64,000 nucleotides of DNA from Candidatus Gastranaerophilales bacterium. Its GTDB lineage: Bacteria > Cyanobacteriota > Vampirovibrionia > Gastranaerophilales > Gastranaerophilaceae. Shown in pieces: positions 61,930-64,000 of the stretch. Numbering within the stretch: the first letter of the stretch is position 1; the number at the start of each line of letters is the position of its first letter. The stretch spans positions 1 through 64,000 of the forward strand of contig CAJULX010000008.1 of assembly GCA_910587245.1 (NCBI GenBank). Reading direction: 5' to 3'. A model generated the notes under the pieces. It did no database searches and was not told the origin of the DNA. It saw only the letters and a list, made by a program, of their open reading frames with translations. Both the position numbers and the translations under genes were made by a program.

Positions 61930-62631
61930 TTGGACTTAGCCAATAATCACAGAAGACTTATAGAGGAAACAATAAGGAGCAACGGCAAGTATTACGGTAA
62001 TGAAGACTTGCTTGAAGCCTTTTGTTCGGATGTGTATAAAAAATCATACATTCTGCTTGATTCCGTTTCAAATGTTGATAACCTTAAAACTTATCTTGAA
62101 AAAGTTGCAGATACTTCTATTTCAACTATATTAAGACAAAACGGCAGAGATGATACTCCGAGGCAAAAACCAGATAAAGATGAAATCCAGATGGATCTTC
62201 TTGATGATGCTAATGTTAAAGAAAAAATAATACAGGAAACAAATCTTACAAGAACCGATTTGGAACGTGCAAGACTTATTCAAAATAATAATCCTGCCCG
62301 CCCCGCCCCTCTTAAAGAAGAAAAAATTGTATCTTTAAAGGTTGACCCGCAAGGGGTTGCAGGCTTAAATCGTGATGTTTTTGCGGATATTGAAGATCCG
62401 AAGCTTGCTTTTCCTGATGTAGAAATAAAAGAAGGCGTTATAAAAAGAATTCTCGGGATAGTTTATGAATTGCATGTAAAATTTCCCGATAAAAATTACT
62501 TTGAGATTTTTTATTCCCGCCATGCCCGCCTTAAAAAACAGGCAAATATTGCAAATGAATTAAAAATAACCCAGGGCGAATTAAGCAAAAGATATTTTGA
62601 GCTTATAAAACTCATTAAAGAACAGCTCTAA
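61930..62631 (+). CDS. Unknown protein with C-terminal HTH-like region
   Basis: A 233-residue protein. The C-terminal 60 residues (FEIFYSRHARLKKQANIANELKITQGELSKRYFELIKLIKEQL) look like a helix-turn-helix as in sigma region 4. The middle is acidic and variable. The start is uncertain: TTG at 61930 has GGAG eight bases upstream, while an ATG at 61924 is only two bases from it. Divergent from bamA. Confidence 0.5.
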   Translation: MDLANNHRRLIEETIRSNGKYYGNEDLLEAFCSDVYKKSYILLDSVSNVDNLKTYLEKVADTSISTILRQNGRDDTPRQKPDKDEIQMDLLDDANVKEKIIQETNLTRTDLERARLIQNNNPARPAPLKEEKIVSLKVDPQGVAGLNRDVFADIEDPKLAFPDVEIKEGVIKRILGIVYELHVKFPDKNYFEIFYSRHARLKKQANIANELKITQGELSKRYFELIKLIKEQL

Positions 62632-62642
62632 AATCGTATATG

Positions 62643-63233
62643 CTAAATCTTCATATTTCCTGAGTAGCTTTTAAAAGCGGGAAATGAATATGTTTTTGTA
62701 AAGAAAGGCTGAATTCTGCCGCTGTAGTTATCCTGCAGGGTTAATTTCTGTTCGGGTGCTTTTTCATCTGATTTTTTCTTCATATATCCTGCAAATGCGT
62801 TTCTTACAATAGGAGTCAGAATACAGGTTGAAATTATGCCACCTAAAATTGCAGCGCCTGTTTGTAAATTTCTGCCCATTTTTGCATACTGCTCAGGGTG
62901 TTTTGCGTATTCTAAAATATTTCCGGTTTCATCTTTTAGATTAATGAACGGTTTTCCGTTTTTACCGGGTTGTGTAAGTTTTTCGGCACCTTTCATAAGC
63001 TGTGTTGTAACAAGAGCATACATGCCTATATTTGCGGCACCGTCTGCTATTTCTTGCGGCACAAGGAATTTTTTATCTTCTTTTGATAATTCCTTATTGT
63101 GCATGAGCCCTACTGTTTGTGCAAAAGAGGCTAAAACCCAGCCCATTGCCGCTGTTACAAATAAAAAGCTTGCATTGTTATCTTTATCAAACCAGCTTAC
63201 AAACTGGTTTTTAACCTTATCTAAGCATCCCAT
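62643..63233 (-). CDS. Hypothetical membrane protein, paired with 63221 gene
   Basis: A 196-residue protein with several weakly hydrophobic helices (FLFVTAAMGWVLASFAQTVGLM, IGMYALVTTQLMKGAEKL, AAILGGIISTCILTPIVRNAF). It ends in a basic patch and FSRIQPFF-like tail. The ATG overlaps the previous gene by 13 bases. Both proteins share the style of small integral membrane proteins. No family is recognised. Confidence 0.5.
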   Translation of the reverse strand: MGCLDKVKNQFVSWFDKDNNASFLFVTAAMGWVLASFAQTVGLMHNKELSKEDKKFLVPQEIADGAANIGMYALVTTQLMKGAEKLTQPGKNGKPFINLKDETGNILEYAKHPEQYAKMGRNLQTGAAILGGIISTCILTPIVRNAFAGYMKKKSDEKAPEQKLTLQDNYSGRIQPFFTKTYSFPAFKSYSGNMKI

Positions 63234-63853
63234 TTGAGCACCTCCGTGTTAACCTGTGACATTGGAGGCAGTTCGCCTGTTTGGATTTTATTTGAAATTT
63301 CCTGCATTTTTGCTTTTGAGTCAGCACTGAATGAAGGTTTTGGCATTTGATGTACAGTGTTTTTATTTTGAAGCTTGCCTTTTTTCTTTGCGCGTTCGGT
63401 AAACATATGTGTTAATTTATCGGTTAAGGGCACATCAATCAGAAAGTTTGTAAACATCATAATCCCGAGTCCCATTAGTGTGCCGATAACAGCACCCGTA
63501 TGCCCTTTATCTTTTGTCATATACTGTGGGAGTTTTTTTACAATGTTTTCATTATTTAAAATTGCATCCGTGCCTAAAATGCAAGCTTCTCTTATAATTA
63601 CACCGGTTAAAGTGCAGGCGATTGCTTTTGCGGCACTCCTTATGGCGGAAGTTTCTTTTGTTTCATCATCAATCCACGGGTTCATTTTATCCATAACAGG
63701 GTGAAGCGCAAGAGCCGCAACGCCGAAAGCGAGCCTTTGCCCCGGAGATTGAAGCGCACCAAGTCTGTCGAAAGCCTTTGCTGCCTTCGGTCCAATATTA
63801 AGCCCCTTAAAATTAGGGCTTTTATACAGTGTATTGTTGTTAATTGATAGCAT
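63221..63853 (-). CDS. Hypothetical membrane protein with SPNFKG N-terminus
   Basis: A 210-residue protein. It begins MLSINNNTLYKSPNFKG, a short N-terminal motif followed by amphipathic and hydrophobic helices (LAFGVAALALHP, GVIIREACILGTDAIL, GAVIGTLMGLGIMMFTNFLIDVP). Its companion gene downstream has a similar layout. Function unknown. The final 147 bases of the window hold no gene that I can see. Confidence 0.5.
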   Translation of the reverse strand: MLSINNNTLYKSPNFKGLNIGPKAAKAFDRLGALQSPGQRLAFGVAALALHPVMDKMNPWIDDETKETSAIRSAAKAIACTLTGVIIREACILGTDAILNNENIVKKLPQYMTKDKGHTGAVIGTLMGLGIMMFTNFLIDVPLTDKLTHMFTERAKKKGKLQNKNTVHQMPKPSFSADSKAKMQEISNKIQTGELPPMSQVNTEVLKWDA

Positions 63854-64000
63854 AGTTAAATAAAACTAATTTTCCACAAGTCCTACAACGCATGTAAATT
63901 TAAAAAATTGCGTCTTATAGCGGGTACCATTAACAAATTTTAATATTATAAATGTAGTATTTATTAACAAAAAATGTCCATGGTACAATTAATTATAACA

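Overview
The window is one AT-rich bacterial contig in two parts. Bases 1-48 are an Illumina adapter left by assembly. Bases 49 to about 30131 are most of an integrated contractile-tailed prophage whose left end is cut by the contig edge. Bases 30132-64000 are ordinary host chromosome. The host has a diderm envelope (BamA/Omp85 with POTRA domains and a signal peptide), a type IV pilin-like protein, and an infA-rpmJ-rpsM-rpsK-rpsD-rpoA-rplQ-truA-rplM-rpsI cluster. Low GC, this gene order and several lineage-specific hypothetical proteins make me think of a gut Vampirovibrionia/Melainabacteria (Gastranaerophilales) genome. That is inference; no 16S gene is present.

Prophage layout, right to left. 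The tyrosine integrase (28698-29939) abuts a 42-nt 3' half of a tRNA-Arg(ACG) gene (30090-30131), which marks the attachment site. The lysogeny block (27394-28681, + strand) holds a CI-like repressor, a mini ImmA-like HELAH protein and a zinc-ribbon membrane protein. It diverges from a Cro-like/excisionase-like block across a region with a perfect 30-bp palindrome. The early region (21234-26565, - strand) carries a replication initiator with internal origin-like iterons, a DnaC-type helicase loader, a putative DNA methyltransferase and a run of small unknown genes. The late region (49-20824, - strand) runs terminase small/large, gpW, portal, ClpP-like protease with nested scaffold, decoration protein, major capsid, neck genes, sheath, tube, frameshifted tail-assembly chaperone, tape measure, Mu gp43-gp48-like baseplate genes and a truncated fibre gene. 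The head module looks lambda-like and the tail Mu-like. Lysis genes are not in the window.

The most unusual feature is a family of 48-52 bp interrupted palindromes scattered through the late region in both orientations. They share outer arms (GCCGGTG / CACTACGGC with a 2-nt bulge) and a GATGA loop, but their inner stems differ in sequence while keeping length and pairing. One copy is inserted inside another (3529-3659), and others lie in frame in a coding gene (14659-15180). They behave like mobile REP/MITE-like elements that I cannot assign to a known family.

Host chromosome: dxs, rqcP-like S4 gene, PfkB kinase, recF, a 780-aa unknown protein, a GT-C-like membrane protein, recR-ybaB, a matrixin-like protease, a 940-aa glycine-rich pseudopilin, lepA, a PEBP protein, a UbiA/MenA prenyltransferase, the ribosomal/rpoA operon, wecB, gyrA, a SLOG-like gene broken at a C9 tract, bamA and three hypotheticals. 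Two further decoding anomalies stand out in the host part: an XRE gene whose frames meet at an A AAA AAG heptamer (40044-40050), and the C9 tract at 58967-58975.
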